Origin: Notamacropus eugenii
Lineage: Eukaryota > Chordata > Mammalia > Diprotodontia > Macropodidae
Assembly (NCBI RefSeq): GCF_028372415.1
Contig: NC_092872.1
Coordinates: 518,010,224 to 518,074,223, forward strand
DNA length: 64,000 nt
Reading direction: 5' to 3'
Shown: positions 22,655 to 63,957 of the stretch, one piece after another
Numbering within the stretch: position 1 is the stretch's first letter
Layout: each line of letters begins with the position of its first letter
Notes under the pieces: generated by a model
The model's input: only the letters and a program-made list of their open reading frames with translations
Told to the model about the DNA's origin: nothing
Database searches by the model: none
Made by a program: the position numbers and the translations under genes

Positions 22655-22905
22655 TGCTGTTTGGTTGTTATTTCCGATATGTCCAACTCTTCATGAACCC
22701 TTTTGGGGTTTTTTTGGAAAAAAATACTGGAGTGGTTTGCCATTTCCTCCTCCAGCCCATTCTACAAATGGGGAAACAGAGGCAAAGAGGAGTAAGTGAC
22801 TTGTTCCAGAGCTAGTAAGTATCTGAGGCCAGATTTGAACTCAGGAAGATGTCTTCCTGACTTCAGGCTAGGCACTTATTCAACTGTATCACCTAGCTGC
22901 CTTAG
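22655..22905 (-). repeat. CORE-SINE, reverse orientation
   Basis: On the minus strand AAGGCAGCTAGGTGATACAG head, then GAGTTCAAATCTGGCCTCAG and CAAGTCACTTACTCC, with GAGTTGGACATATCGGAAAT at the tail. The opposite orientation of the copy at 19599. Confidence 0.85.
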
Positions 22906-23947
22906 GTTGCAGGATTGAAATGTAAAACATTTGTTCATATTGCTTGGGATTTGAAAAATAAATTTTATTGGCATATTTAAATGTGTAAATACACTTATCA
23001 ATTATATCATTTAAATATTATTTGTGTAAAAGTAATATATAATTGATCACATGTAAATATTATGTATTTATAAATTATATTTACAAATATTTATTTTAAA
23101 ATAATTTTTATTGGCATATTTTATTTTACCTAAACCTCCTCCTATGTTTCTTCTCCTCTCAGAGAACAATTGCATATAACAAAAAATATGTGTTTTTAAA
23201 AAGAGAAAAAAAAGTAATAATGTGATGTTACAAATTTCAGACATCTTGTAAAGATGATTCTCTTTGGGCAATGGGCCAGAATAAATGGCTACTGAGGACC
23301 TTGGCAACCCTGAACTTTTTTCTGGGAAAACAGAAACAAGGAGATAATAAAATCCAAAGTTTAGCTTCAGATACATGACACATAGCTGAAATGTCCCCCT
23401 CCAAAAGTGAATACAGGCATTTCTCAATTTATGAATGTTTTGTTCCAAAACTTTGATCTGACAGTTGTTTGAAACTCAAAAATTTTTTTTCCATCTGAAA
23501 GAATATTATAAAGCGGGTGGATTTCCTTGCTATCCCAGGAAAAGCCAGTGAACTTATTTGTGCATTTGTCAAACTTGAATAATATTAATAACAACCTAAG
23601 TTCACAGTTCCTGGAAAAGGTAACATGACATGGATTTGGAGTAAGAGAATTTTGGTAATTTCTTTTCTGGCTATACCTATTCAGCAAAGATACGTAAAAG
23701 CAAACTGATATTAGCTAGTTGCTTGATATGGGAAAGGACACATTAGATTGGGGTTCACAAGCAATAGCATTAGCACCCACAACTGCTTAATGTTACTTCT
23801 GCAATCTCGAAAAGTGGTCAGCCACTTTCTGATGACCCAGCTTGTCAGTGTGAACAGCCATTGGGAAAGTAAATCCAGAAAGGATGTTACATGTAGGGAT
23901 TTCTTTTAAGATAAATCTTAAGCCCCTTGCATTTTGAAAGTCCAACT
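22906..23947. other. Unassigned AT-rich intergenic sequence
   Basis: Strongly AT-rich around 22950-23120. The part near 23100-23200 faintly resembles L1 3'UTR in antisense. No gene. Confidence 0.35.
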
Positions 23948-24074
23948 TGAAAGAGAGAGGCAGAGGGAGAGGAAGAGAGGGAGAGGGAAGGGGGGGGAGG
24001 GAGAGAGAGAGAGACAGAGAGAGAGGGAGGGAGAGACAGAGAGAGGGAGGCAGAGACAGAGTGAGAGAGAGGGA

Positions 24075-24130
<56 letters not shown>
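23948..24130. repeat. GA-rich microsatellite, about 180 bp
   Basis: GAGAGA and GGGAGA units; the last part (24088-24129) is nearly pure GA. It yields artefactual ER/SL-rich open frames in several frames. Confidence 0.95.
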
Positions 24131-24131
<1 letters not shown>

Positions 24132-24149
24132 AATATTGTCATCTGTGTA

Positions 24150-24450
24150 TGGAATGCTCTCCCTCCTCAATTCTACTTCTTGGCTTCCCTGGCTTTCTTA
24201 AAAATTTAACTAACTTCTAGAAAAGGCCTTTCCCAGTGCTTCCTCCCAACCCCCTTCTAGTGCCTTCTATGAGATTACCTCCCACTTATACTGAATATAT
24301 CTATGTATAGGGATTTGTTTCCTTCATAGAATGTGAGCTTCTTGAAACCAAGCATAATGCTTTTGTCTTTTTTTTTTTTTGTATTCCCACAGCTTGGCAC
24401 GGTGCCTAGCACATAGATGGGACTTAATAAATGCTTTTGACTAGCTTGTC
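24150..24450 (+). repeat. L2 LINE 3' portion
   Basis: TGGAATGCTCTCCCTCCTC, then GAATGTGAGCTTCTTGAAACC and GGCACGGTGCCTAGCACATAG to CTTAATAAATGC. Classic L2 3' end. Confidence 0.75.
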
Positions 24451-24511
24451 AGTAAATCCTTTTGGAAAAAAAAAACCTGACTTGTTAGTATGTTTCCCTT
24501 TCTTTTTAAAG

Positions 24512-24741
24512 TTGGGATTCTTAATTTGGAGTCTGTAGATCCCCAAGGGATTCATAAATACATTTCAGGGTCCATGAACTTGGAAGGGAAAAACTTTTTA
24601 TTATGATTTTTGTCAGTATTTGGTTTCCATTGTATTACTATGTATTTTATTTTCTGTATTTAAAAACATTACCCTGAAAAAGGTTCATAGGCTTCACCAG
24701 AATACCAAAGGGGTCAGCACTCAAAGAAAATTAAGAACTCC
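24512..24741 (+). mobile_element. hAT MITE (MER-type), about 230 bp
   Basis: The left end TTGGGATTCTTAATTTGG and right end ATTAAGAACTCCTG are inverted repeats. GGTTCATAGGCTTCACCAGA and CCAAAGGGGTC are hallmarks of an old mammalian non-autonomous hAT family. TTTTAAAG/TTTTAGAT flanks could be a decayed 8-bp duplication. A second copy is at 60543-60745. Confidence 0.7.
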
Positions 24742-24957
24742 TGTTTTAGATTGTAATTGTACAGTTGGTTTTCTTTGTGATAACCTTTGCCTGTTTGAAT
24801 GTTTAAGTGCTAATATTTATTGCATTACTGTCCCCTGATGAGTATGGAAGCTATGAATTGTATGATTCCTGTATCCCTAAAATACTGGTACCTAACATTT
24901 CATCTCGATTATACTATGATAGTTCATACATGCGACTTTTAAAAATTATTTTTAAAT

Positions 24958-25215
24958 AATCACTTTTATCAGGTGCCTACTATGTGCCAGGTACTATGAT
25001 AGGGGTTTTACATTTAACAACTCATCTGATCCTCCCAACAACGCTTCAAAGTTGGTGCTATTATTATCCCCATTTTATAGATGAGGAAATACAGAGAGAG
25101 GTCAAGTAACTTGTCTCCAGGAACATACTTAGTAAGTATCTGAGGCCAAATTTGAATGCAGGACTTTCTGACTCCAGAATGGCACTCTATCCACTGCATC
25201 ACTGAGTCTACCTGT
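24958..25215 (-). repeat. MIR/CORE-SINE, reverse orientation
   Basis: On the minus strand GATGCAGTGGATAGAGTGCC, TATAAAATGGGGATAATAAT and GTACCTGGCACATAGTAGGC. Confidence 0.8.
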
Positions 25216-26319
25216 CTTACTGAGATCCTTATGGACTACAGGTCGATGGGGTCAGGATTACTTGCTGGCCTAGAGACTTGAGGTTCACTTTAAGCGTTTA
25301 ATCCCTTTTAGGAGTCCCACATGTTTGAGGCTTACCTGATCCTTGTTTCTTTTCCCAGATGGAGCCTATCATCCTACGATTATGTGAGTTTAGAATTCCA
25401 TTTGAATTAGTAGTAATAGGGATTCATTGAAGGAAATTTCAAGTGCTCATATGAATAGGGACTCAGAGGAAATTCACCTGGGCCTCCAAGGAGATCACCC
25501 ATATGTGGGATAGCGATCCCTGGGGAAAGAGGGACACTTAAGAGATTTTGTCCAGATCCTAAATTAGTTGGCTTTAAATACTGAGGGATTAATGGACAAG
25601 ATTTCACCCAGGACAGTTTGATTTCTGCAGGTGAGAGGGTACCAGTCATTTATAGGTCCTAGGTCCCTTCTTGGGAGAGGGTCCCAAGTTCTAGAAAGCT
25701 CTGTAGGGAACAGGTTTTCTTCTAAAGTAGGAAGCTTGGTTTATTTGGATCCTTCTTTTCTTTATAAACGGATGGGGAGGGGTTGGAGGTGGAGGGAGTA
25801 GAGTTTTCCTAAGATATAGGATTTCAACATTCTCCACCAGAAGTAGTTTAAACTTAGAACTACTGAAAATAATTTTTCCCCTCCAGGGTATTAGTCACTA
25901 CATGACAACATATCTGTACAGGAGACATTTTAATGGGAGCTGCAATGGTTTGTTTGCAATTTTATAAAGTGGTGCTAAAGGACCAGAGTTTCATAGGTGG
26001 TGAACTCAATCTTAGACCATCAGTGCAAACTATGGGAATATTTCTCACACATAACACAGTTTAAACTCACGTGCTTTTGTAGTTACAGCATTAATACAGT
26101 ATAAAAGGAAAGGACTCCTAAAAAGCACATATTGATGGTACAACCTAACACTTAAACTTTGGCAGCTTTGCCAGCCTAATCAATTGGAACATTGTTCCTA
26201 ACCGTAGCATTCATATTGTTCAGCGTGTAGAGCCAACTAATGGCAGACCCATTTTTATCTACACAGTATATACAAGTCCTAAGAATGTCATTTCATTTGC
26301 TTAATAACCAGTAGAGCAT
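25216..26319. other. Unassigned intergenic sequence
   Basis: Over 1 kb with no gene and no family I know. A weakly open minus-strand frame at 25407-25649 has no recognised domain. Confidence 0.35.
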
Positions 26320-26470
26320 GGAAAGATAATTGAACTCAGAGTTAGCAGAACCCTGGTTTTGGATACCATGTCCAACACCAGGCATGAGAGGAGGAAAAGT
26401 TTCTACACTTGTCTATACTTAGTTTCATCTGTAAAATGGGATCACATCTCACAAAGTTAAATGAATTAAC
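26320..26470 (+). repeat. MIR fragment
   Basis: AATTGAACTCAGAGTTAGCAG, then TTAGTTTCATCTGTAAAATGGG and ATGAATTAACATG. Confidence 0.55.
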
Positions 26471-29030
26471 ATGTCTATTGCTGGAATTCCGGCCAAGAAG
26501 GCAACTTGAACAGAAATAGGCAGCCCAGTTACCATTCCTCCAGGAAAACTCAACGAGAAATCAGTTAGAATGACCTCATCCCAAACTGCACAAAATGTCA
26601 GTTAAAAAGGCCATAGCACCTGTCAGCAAACAATCCCAGCATAGACAAATAATCCATCAGTTTCCCACTACCTGGAGACCACCCTGAAGCCTTCAAGGAT
26701 AGCAAGAGTAAAGGGCTCTTCTGACAAAGCCCCACGATGGTAATAAGCCCATGCTGGTCAACTTGGGAGCGACCAGTGTAGTATGGCAGTGCTCAGGCTG
26801 GGGCACTCCAGGCCTAGGGGTTTGAGATTTCTAGCATTCTGTCCTAAGACACCAAAAAGGGACCTGAAGAACAAGAACAAGAGCTCTATAGAGGAGCCTA
26901 ATGCTGAGAGGTGGAAATCAGCTTAAGAACACAGATGACCTAGATCAAGATGAAGCAAGGCGCAGAATCCCACCAGAAAGCAGAAAGGGCAGAGCCTGGC
27001 TATAGCACAAAGCCCCGATTCAGGAAGGTTGCAAAGAGGAGTAGATGAAAGAAGTTGCTAACTATACTACAAAGGATTACTGTAGATCCTGAAATACTCC
27101 AAATCCAATCTATGAATAAAGAAAGACAAACCTCACAACTGTAAATGGAAACTAAAACATAAAAAAGGGATTTTCTACAAGGAGTATATGAATACTTGGA
27201 AGAAATTAAGCAAGAGATATAAAATGAAAATAAAGGATCTGGTAAAAAGGATTGGAAGAAGAATCAATAATTTAGAAAAGAAAGTGGTAAACCTTATTGG
27301 ACTCCCTGAAAATCAAAATAGACCAAAAAGAAATAAATGATTTCATGAAGCAAGAAATATTAAAACAAAATCAAAAGACTGCAAAATAGAAGAAAATAAA
27401 AGACATTTGCTATTAAAAAAACCAACTGAGTTGTACAACAAGTACAGGAGAGATTACTGAATCGTTAGACTCAGCTGGGCATGGTGGGACATACATATAG
27501 TTGTGGTTACTGGGAAAGCTGAGGTTGACAGAGTGTGGCCTGAACTTGGTTGGGCTGAACTTCAGTAGTACTAAAAATCGAGTGCTTGCATTGGGTCTGT
27601 GGGTGATCCCTCACTAGTCTGCCTGAGGGGGTGAAACAACCTAGATTGGAAATGGAGCTGATCAAAGTTTCTGGGGCACTCAGCAGTGGGACTGGCCCAC
27701 TGAGTATCTGCTTCACCTCTAGCATGGGCAAGACAGGGAGATGGAGTCTTTAAAAAAAGGGAATCATCAGACTCCATGATTTTTAAAAATTGCCATGACA
27801 AAATGTTTCAAAAAATCATAAAAGAAAACTACCCAGATGATTAAAAACCAGTGAGAACAGAGAAGAATCCACCAGTTTCCTCTTGGAAAAATGAAAAAGA
27901 TACATGAATTTCAAAGCCAAAACCCAAGGTTTTCATGCTGGAAAAAAAGATAAAAATAAACTTCAAGCAGCCAGATAGCAGTTCAAATACCATGGAACCA
28001 GTCAAGATCACACAAGACCTGTGAAGTTCTACTAAAAAAGAGAGATCATAGAATATTCCAAAAGGTGAAAAGAGACAGACTTAGGACCAAAAATGACTTA
28101 CCTTGAAAAGCTGATTATCATTTTATGAGGGGGAAAAATAGACCTTTAATGCAATTGAGGACTTTGAAGCATTTCTTTTTTTTTTTCTTTGAAGCATTTC
28201 TAACGAAAAGACCAGAGCTGAGTAAAAATTTTAAAGTGCAAACACAAGAGTTCAGAGAAACCTAGAAGGATAAATTTATTGAGTAATGGGATGAAGGAGA
28301 ATACAATGGGAGGATACAGAAGAGTTAAATAAGACAGAGTACCTGGGGATTAACTGGTTCTGTTCTAGTCTTATAGGCAAGAACAAAATTAGAAGGTAAA
28401 AGTTTTTTGTAGAAGTAGGTATAGAATTTATTATTTCTCAAAATTGGGAGGTCAGAAGTCATCAAATGAATATTCTTACTGGAAGAAGACAGGGAAAGGG
28501 AATGGGGGAGACAGAATGCCATCAAGGAAACAGTTGCAAGCTAAACAACCTTCTCCTTCAGAGAATAGATCCCAAACCAGGGAATTAAGGCGAGGTGGGG
28601 TGGGGTGCTGGAGGGAAAGGGAAGCAAAAACTGAAAACTAAACATTTGCCTATCAATTGAAAAAGGAGCCACAAACTATGGTATGGTAGCAGGATATGGT
28701 TGTCTTGTGAGATTTATGAAAGATGTTTTCAGAGAAATTTGGACTGTTATGAACAGAATCCAAATATCAAATAAACATGACCCAGGACAGTTTATTCAAT
28801 AACATGATAAAGAAAAACTACTTTGAAAGAATTGACTATGATCATAGCAGTGGCAAACCAAGATTCTAGACAAGAAGTACCAGGCACATCTCCTGAAAGG
28901 TGATGGGCTCAAGGTGCAGATGAAGAAGGAGAAAGAGGCCCTTGCACTGTTTTCTAAAAATGCACAGAAGGGAAGCTCTGAAGGTAATAAGTTAAAATCG
29001 TTATACCTTTTTTTTAAAAAAAGCAAGTTA
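26471..29030 (+). mobile_element. HAL1/L1 element (ORF1-type), interrupted by a 7SL copy
   Basis: Leader-like GGAATTCCGGCCAAGAAGGC, then a decayed ORF1 region: GAAGAAATTAAGCAAGAG, CGAATCAATAATTTAGAAAAG-like coiled-coil coding, and GTCAAGATCACACAAGACCTG, with AAAAGACCAGAGCTGA later. It reaches a 3' part near 28740-29030 (AACTACTTTGAAAGAATTGACTATGATCA). No ORF2 is visible, as in HAL1. Many stops. Confidence 0.6.
27473..27751 (+). pseudogene. RN7SL: 7SL (SRP) RNA retropseudogene, nearly full length
   Basis: Starts AGCTGGGCATGGTGGGACATAC, then TGTGGTTACTGGGAAAGCTGAGG. The S-domain follows: CCTGAGGGGGTGAAACAACC, TTGGAAATGGAGCTGATCAA, CAGCAGTGGGACTGGCC. It ends AGCATGGGCAAGACAGGGAG and GGAGTCTTT, matching human 7SL from end to end at clear divergence. 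An A-rich tail and a 14-bp direct repeat at 27459-27472 and 27761-27774 (two mismatches) show retroposition. Inserted in a HAL1/L1, so it is not the functional gene. The presence of the S-domain rules out an Alu-like SINE. Confidence 0.9.
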
Positions 29031-29654
29031 CATGAAAGAGATTTGTAGTTTCATATATAATCCTCTTTTTATGTTTTACTTTGTATATAGAAATGCTTAT
29101 TTTAAGTTCAGAATAAGAATAAAATATAATGTAAGGTGCTACGCTAATTATTATTATTCATATCCAATAGCTAAAAGGTATGACTTCAATTGCTAGGTTA
29201 TATGATTACTAGTAATGCAGTGTTATGAGTTTTTGTTTTCTTGGTAAATTAATTGTAGTAGTTTCAAGAGAAATGATAAACTCTCGGTGGCCAGTTTTCC
29301 TGTATCCTTTCAAGGAAAATAAAAAATTGAGACTTACAATTTATAATTATTGCTAATAAAAACAAATTCTCTCACTGATGAGGCATTTAGTAACTTAAAT
29401 TTTTTTTCTTTTGAAAGAGCTAAGAGGAATCTGAGATCAACTAGCCCAGCCTCCTTATCTTACAGGAGAAAGTGAGGTATATGAAAATACCTATATCTCT
29501 AGAATTCTACCATTATAAGGAAGGAAAGTGATGTGCACAAGATGATACTGGTAGCCAGTGGCAGAAGTAGCATGAGCCTGAGCATGGGTAAGAAGATTTG
29601 TCTCACAAACATAAAACAACAGCTTGATAGGCTTCAATTACTACATTAAAAACA
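29031..29654. other. Sequence just beyond the ARFGEF2 3' end
   Basis: No gene or repeat recognised except possible MIR-like words near 29420-29580. Confidence 0.4.
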
Positions 29655-32600
29655 ATTCCATTTTTAAAACTTTATTGATTTGCCACCTGATTAAAGCATG
29701 GAATATTTTAACAGTATTATACATAATATTTTTACATAGAAAACTTTACATAGCATTTCATATTATATAATTCTGCTCATTCTTTCAAAAATGTATACAT
29801 CCATTGGGTAAGGAATGCTTTTCATTAAATTATCAATATTAAATGCACTTAATTATAGCATGTAGATTAAACCAAAGTAGCTATTTAACTAACTTTTAGG
29901 CATTTTAAGGTAAAACATACATACATTTTTGCACATGAAATATATTTGATGCAATATGCAGAGAAATCTTTTTAAAAATCAGAACGTTGAGAAAACAACA
30001 CCTTTGATCAGTATCGAATTTTTTTGACAAAAGGTTGCTAGCCATAGTCATTCTTTAAAATGTTCAGTTTTTAATTTTAAACTTCAAAGTTTTTGATGGA
30101 AAAAACAGATTTGAATTTAAATAATATCTATCTTAATACATTAATGGAAAAATACATATATAGGACCCAGTTTAAATTTAAAACTTATATCCACTTGCAT
30201 CATAACAACAAACACTAGAAATGAATGAGAGATGGACACTCTTGGGTTGAACTTTGTCAGAAAGCTATTTTAGCATTTTTTCAGATGATTTTTGAGGGCT
30301 GTAGCCAGCATCAAAAGGTATTTTTTAAAAAGTTTAGGTTATTTTCATCTTGTGCAAAAGTTAACCTTTTACCTAAATACTTTGACCTTTTTTTGACACT
30401 AGAATATAGTATTCATAATGCATATTCTTTGGTTATGTTGGTGTACAGGGAAGGGAAAGGGAGCAATAGAATATTTTATCAGAAAAAATTGTGTCTAGAA
30501 ATGTCCAATTTCCCTTCCTAGGTTCATCATCATGACGCCCATGGCTGTATAGTTCCCCATTTCACAATGAAGAAAAAACAGAACTGGTGTATGAAAGATT
30601 GATATTTTAAAGATATCATTGTTTAGAGACACAATCAACATTTAAAGCACTGTGAAAAAGAAGGTTGTGAGCTCTTCATTTCCCTACTCTATAGCTTTAC
30701 TGAACGGCAATCTTCACCAAAACCAGACACCCAAATATCAATTTCACCAATTTTTGAATAACAGAGGTTATAATGTCAACTCTTAAGGAAGTAATCTAAG
30801 GAGAAGAATAAATTTATTCAAGAATCAGGCTGTGCTCAATAGCTTACTACTAGAGGCTAAAGTGCCCTCGATAGCACTTTTCCAACCTAGCATCATGGCA
30901 AGTGCTCTAGATCATTTTATATTAAGTTTTCTAAAAGGAGCATTGCCAGCAAAACTAAAATGTCATATTCAAAAAAAGGCTTTTCCTTAAAATGATTAAA
31001 AAAATAAATTAAAGCTTGAATGTTCCTTGCAACGTTGCCCCAGACTTCTGAGAAGGGAAATCTTGTGATTATTCACAAGTAGGTGTTTAAGCTTACAGAA
31101 TGATACCTTGGCCAGTATCATCTGACAACAGCAACAGTAACATGTTATAACCAAACTCCATCTAATACCAGGAAACACTGGTTACTGCTGGGTTGACTAT
31201 TCATTTATAACCTGGCTTCTGTGGAGCTATCTACTTCCTACACAAAGTAATTTTGCCTAATATTGTGTTTTTAAGGAATAAACTAAAGGCAATGGAAGTA
31301 TGTGGCTAATATGACGAAAAATTCATATGGTTCACATTTGATGAAACAATGGCACACTAAAAACACACACAAAGGTGTCTCCATGCAAAAGGGGCAGCCA
31401 TTATGAGGACCAGAATGCACATGGGTAGAGATGCTTGGTTTTTCCAGCTATACTAAGCATAAACAAATACCAACAGAAACTACTGACATATATATATAAC
31501 AATCTACAGCACCAGGGAATGAGTCTTTGTATTGAGTTGGGTGTTGCTAGATAAAGAAGCAATGACTTCAAACAGAAATAAGTTAGAGGCTACATTTAAA
31601 AAATATTTGAATCATGATAAAATATACCTATTTATTCCTTTCTACTGAATTCAACTTTCTTATATGCATTTAGTAACTTAAAGGCCCCAAATTCCTATTA
31701 TTTCTTTGGTAATAAAATTAAACTCTCTTAGGGGATAGGGAGAAAAAACTCGATATAGAATTCTGCTGGCCAAAACCTGCTAGTCAAAGGTGTGAGAAAA
31801 AAAAAAAAAGCATTAGTGAGAACTTTTATTAACAAAAGCACCAGGAATCTTACTCAAAAAAGAAGCCTAAATCCATTGGATCTACAAACTGGTTTCCCAA
31901 GATATCAATCACTAAGGCCCCAGAAATTTATATTAATTAAAACTCAACTAAAAGGATTAGAGGGCACAATTAGAAACAAATGTTTTAATAATTGTGAATA
32001 ATACTTTTTATAATCCTTAGTGCTGCTAGATGCAGCTCATGAAAGGGCTCAGATTGCACAAAGTAAGGATTTTATTTTCCTTGCCTATAACACATTAAGC
32101 TTGAGACCTTCCCATGATGCAGTATACAGATTATGGGCTTTTGACCATATTTTTGCAAACAGAAGACAGCTTTCATACCATTGTATCTAGAGCTCAGGTA
32201 TACTGTAGTTAGGTTATTGCACTGTCAGCAGTGTGATGAGAATGCTAGAGCCTATTTCAAAGTGTGCCGCCAGAAGTGATTAACTACTGTGCTTGACCCT
32301 GTCTGTTTTCTGGCTGTCCTAACATTTTGACATGTGCTCACTTCAGTTTAAGCACACTGACTGGACAATAGAAATCATAGTGTGATGCCTGAGGCCTCTC
32401 TCCCCCAAATTCACTACTAACAGGTCCTGCAAAGCTGTGACATTAACAATGGGGCACACTCTCAGTTCTGTAATAAAAATAAAAATGCCCTGATATTTAT
32501 TGTTCAAATATAAATTAACTCTGGCTAAATAGACATCTTCACTATTACTTAATATACTATATTTAAGAGGGAATAGATTGGACAACAAATTTTGGAAATG

Positions 32601-33390
32601 TTTTTTAACTTTCCATATACATTCTTACTTCAGTTTGAGCAATTTCCCTCAGATGTTTGCCTTCTTTGATGGCTTAGCTCTAAGGTATTTAATACTTAGG
32701 GAGGTAGGAGGTATTCACTACAGTCACTGTTACTGCCCAATCTTAACTGTAGCACATTTAAACTTTTGATAAAAGCTGTCTATAAAATACTTTAAAAAAC
32801 TCTCAGACAGCAAGAGGTAAACCTCCTTTCCCCCTACTTTCTACAGACTGAATTAACAATAGCTGATCTGAAATTAACACATACCCAACCTGATCTAGCT
32901 TAATGTACACTCAAAGAACAACAAAAAAAATCCAGCCTAGCTTTTAGGTGGCAGTGAGCCATTACAGTATATTTTATTAACATACTCTCTAAACAGCACA
33001 AACCTATACAACTCTATTCAGTATTTTCAAAGATAGAAATTCTCTCGGTAAATCATTTACAACCAATTATGTGAATCAGACAGAAAACGACAGCATCTTT
33101 CAATGACAGATTTGACAGACCTGAATCAGCAAACAGGAACAGAATGACAGAGGTGAAACAGACTTCAATTTGACTATTAGCTCAGTATGCAACAATTTAA
33201 ATCAAATATTACCAACCCTTAGTTAAGCTACTTTTATGAGATGCTCTTTGTTGGCCAGAGGAGGATGGACACTTTTCCAAACCACAGTTTGAAATGCAAA
33301 ATGCTGCTTCCTTGGTTTTCGCAGTAAAGCACCAATGAGCATTTCTCCCTTTGTGAACGGAGGGTCAACAATGACCCATCTTGCTTGGAA
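29655..33390 (-). other. ARFGEF2: ARFGEF2 3' untranslated region
   Basis: About 3.7 kb after the stop, AT-rich, with no transposon I can recognise, in contrast to the sequence on either side. The distal end is set by the poly(A) signal at 29671-29676. Other TTTATT hexamers on the plus strand inside it (for example near 30818 and 31819) could serve as proximal signals. A long 3'UTR of a few kb is known for human ARFGEF2. Confidence 0.75.
29671..29676 (-). terminator. ARFGEF2: ARFGEF2 distal poly(A) signal
   Basis: AATAAA on the minus strand. About 40-50 nt downstream, on the low-coordinate side, a GT-rich stretch (GTTGTTTTATGTTTGTGAG) fits a downstream cleavage element. The first recognisable repeats appear beyond it. 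Confidence 0.6.
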
Positions 33391-62820
<29,430 letters not shown>

Positions 62821-63039
62821 CTGCCCAAAAACAAGGATACATAGAAAACTAAGAATCATAATATCAAAAGTTTAAAATAAAGTCCTTCTATTCTCCATTA
62901 AAATCTTTAAAACATTTTATAACTACACTTTTAGGACAGAAATAAATCTAGATCTTAGGATCATTTACCTAAAGAACAGAACGACTTTGAAGATGGTTAT
63001 CAAAACAATGGTATAAGAAAGGTAAGGTCATAATAGGTG

Positions 63040-63160
63040 GGCAGATGGGGGAGGCGCACAAAAGGGTTGCGCCAGGAGTTGAAGAACTGAATTTGAATTC
63101 TATCTCCAACACTGAACTGACTGTGTAGCTATGGGCAAATCACAAGTTCTCTGTGGCTCA
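63040..63160 (+). repeat. MIR fragment
   Basis: GAACTGAATTTGAATTCTATC, GGGCAAATCACAAGTTCTCTG and TGGCTCAGTTTC. Confidence 0.65.
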
Positions 63161-63189
63161 GTTTCTTGTTTTAAAAATATGAATAACAG

Positions 63190-63540
63190 TTAGACTAACC
63201 ATAAAGCGCTGTGTAACAAATGTTGACTTTGTGCCTGTTATGTGCCAAGCCCTGTGCTGGACACGGAGGATACAAAGATAAAAGACACAGTCCCTTAACT
63301 CTGGAGAACAGTGTGGAGCTATTATTAACAACAGCAACAATAAAAGCTCACATTTACAAAGCATCATTTAGTTACAAGGCAATGAAATGCATCATATATC
63401 AGGTGAACTTTAAAACAATCTTGAGAGAGGTAACAAAGATTTTTATTATTCCTATTTTACAAATGAAGGAACTAAAGCCCAGAAAGGTTCAGACTTATAT
63501 GAAATTTCTTAGAGTTAGTGACTGGCCCTCAAGCTAGGGT
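63190..63540 (-). repeat. MIR-type repeats
   Basis: GTGCCTGTTATGTGCCAAGCCCTGTGCTGG at the start and TATTTTACAAATGAAGGAACTAAAGCCCAGAAAGG further on. Probably two old repeats next to each other. Confidence 0.6.
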
Positions 63541-63723
63541 TCTTTCAACTCTCTCACTCAAATGCTATCTTAGGTATCATGTAATTACAATTAGCACGGA
63601 AAAGAACATCTCCCTTTAACTCAATTCCTATGCCAGTGGGGCTTTGGAAGAGGCTTTGCCATTTCAAGATAATACAAAGCCATCAGGGAGTTCACGTAGA
63701 GGACAACTTTAAAAGTACTTAGA

Positions 63724-63957
63724 TCATGCTAGGTGGTGCAGTGGATAGAGTGATAGGCCTGGAATCAGAAAGATTCATCTTCCTGAGTTCACATCTGGCC
63801 TCAGACCCTTCCAAGCTACATGGCCCTGGTCATCACTCAACCCTGTTTGCCTCAGTTTCATCATCTGTAAAATGAACTGAAGAAAGAAATGGCAAATCAC
63901 TCCAGCATCTGCCAAGAAAACTTCAAATAGGGTTCCAAACAGTCAAACTGAACTGAT
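63724..63957 (+). repeat. CORE-SINE
   Basis: GCTAGGTGGTGCAGTGGATAGAG, GAATCAGAAAGATTCATC, CATCATCTGTAAAATGAAC and CCAAACAGTCAAACTGAACTG. The third clear copy of this family in plus orientation. Confidence 0.9.

Noticed and set aside
23793-24209. Open frames of 61-125 codons rich in Ser-Leu or Glu-Arg
   Set aside because: They translate the (GA)n microsatellite in several frames on both strands; not a gene.
27473-27751. Alu-like or B1-like SINE
   Set aside because: It contains the 7SL S-domain that Alu and B1 lack, so it is a 7SL RNA copy.
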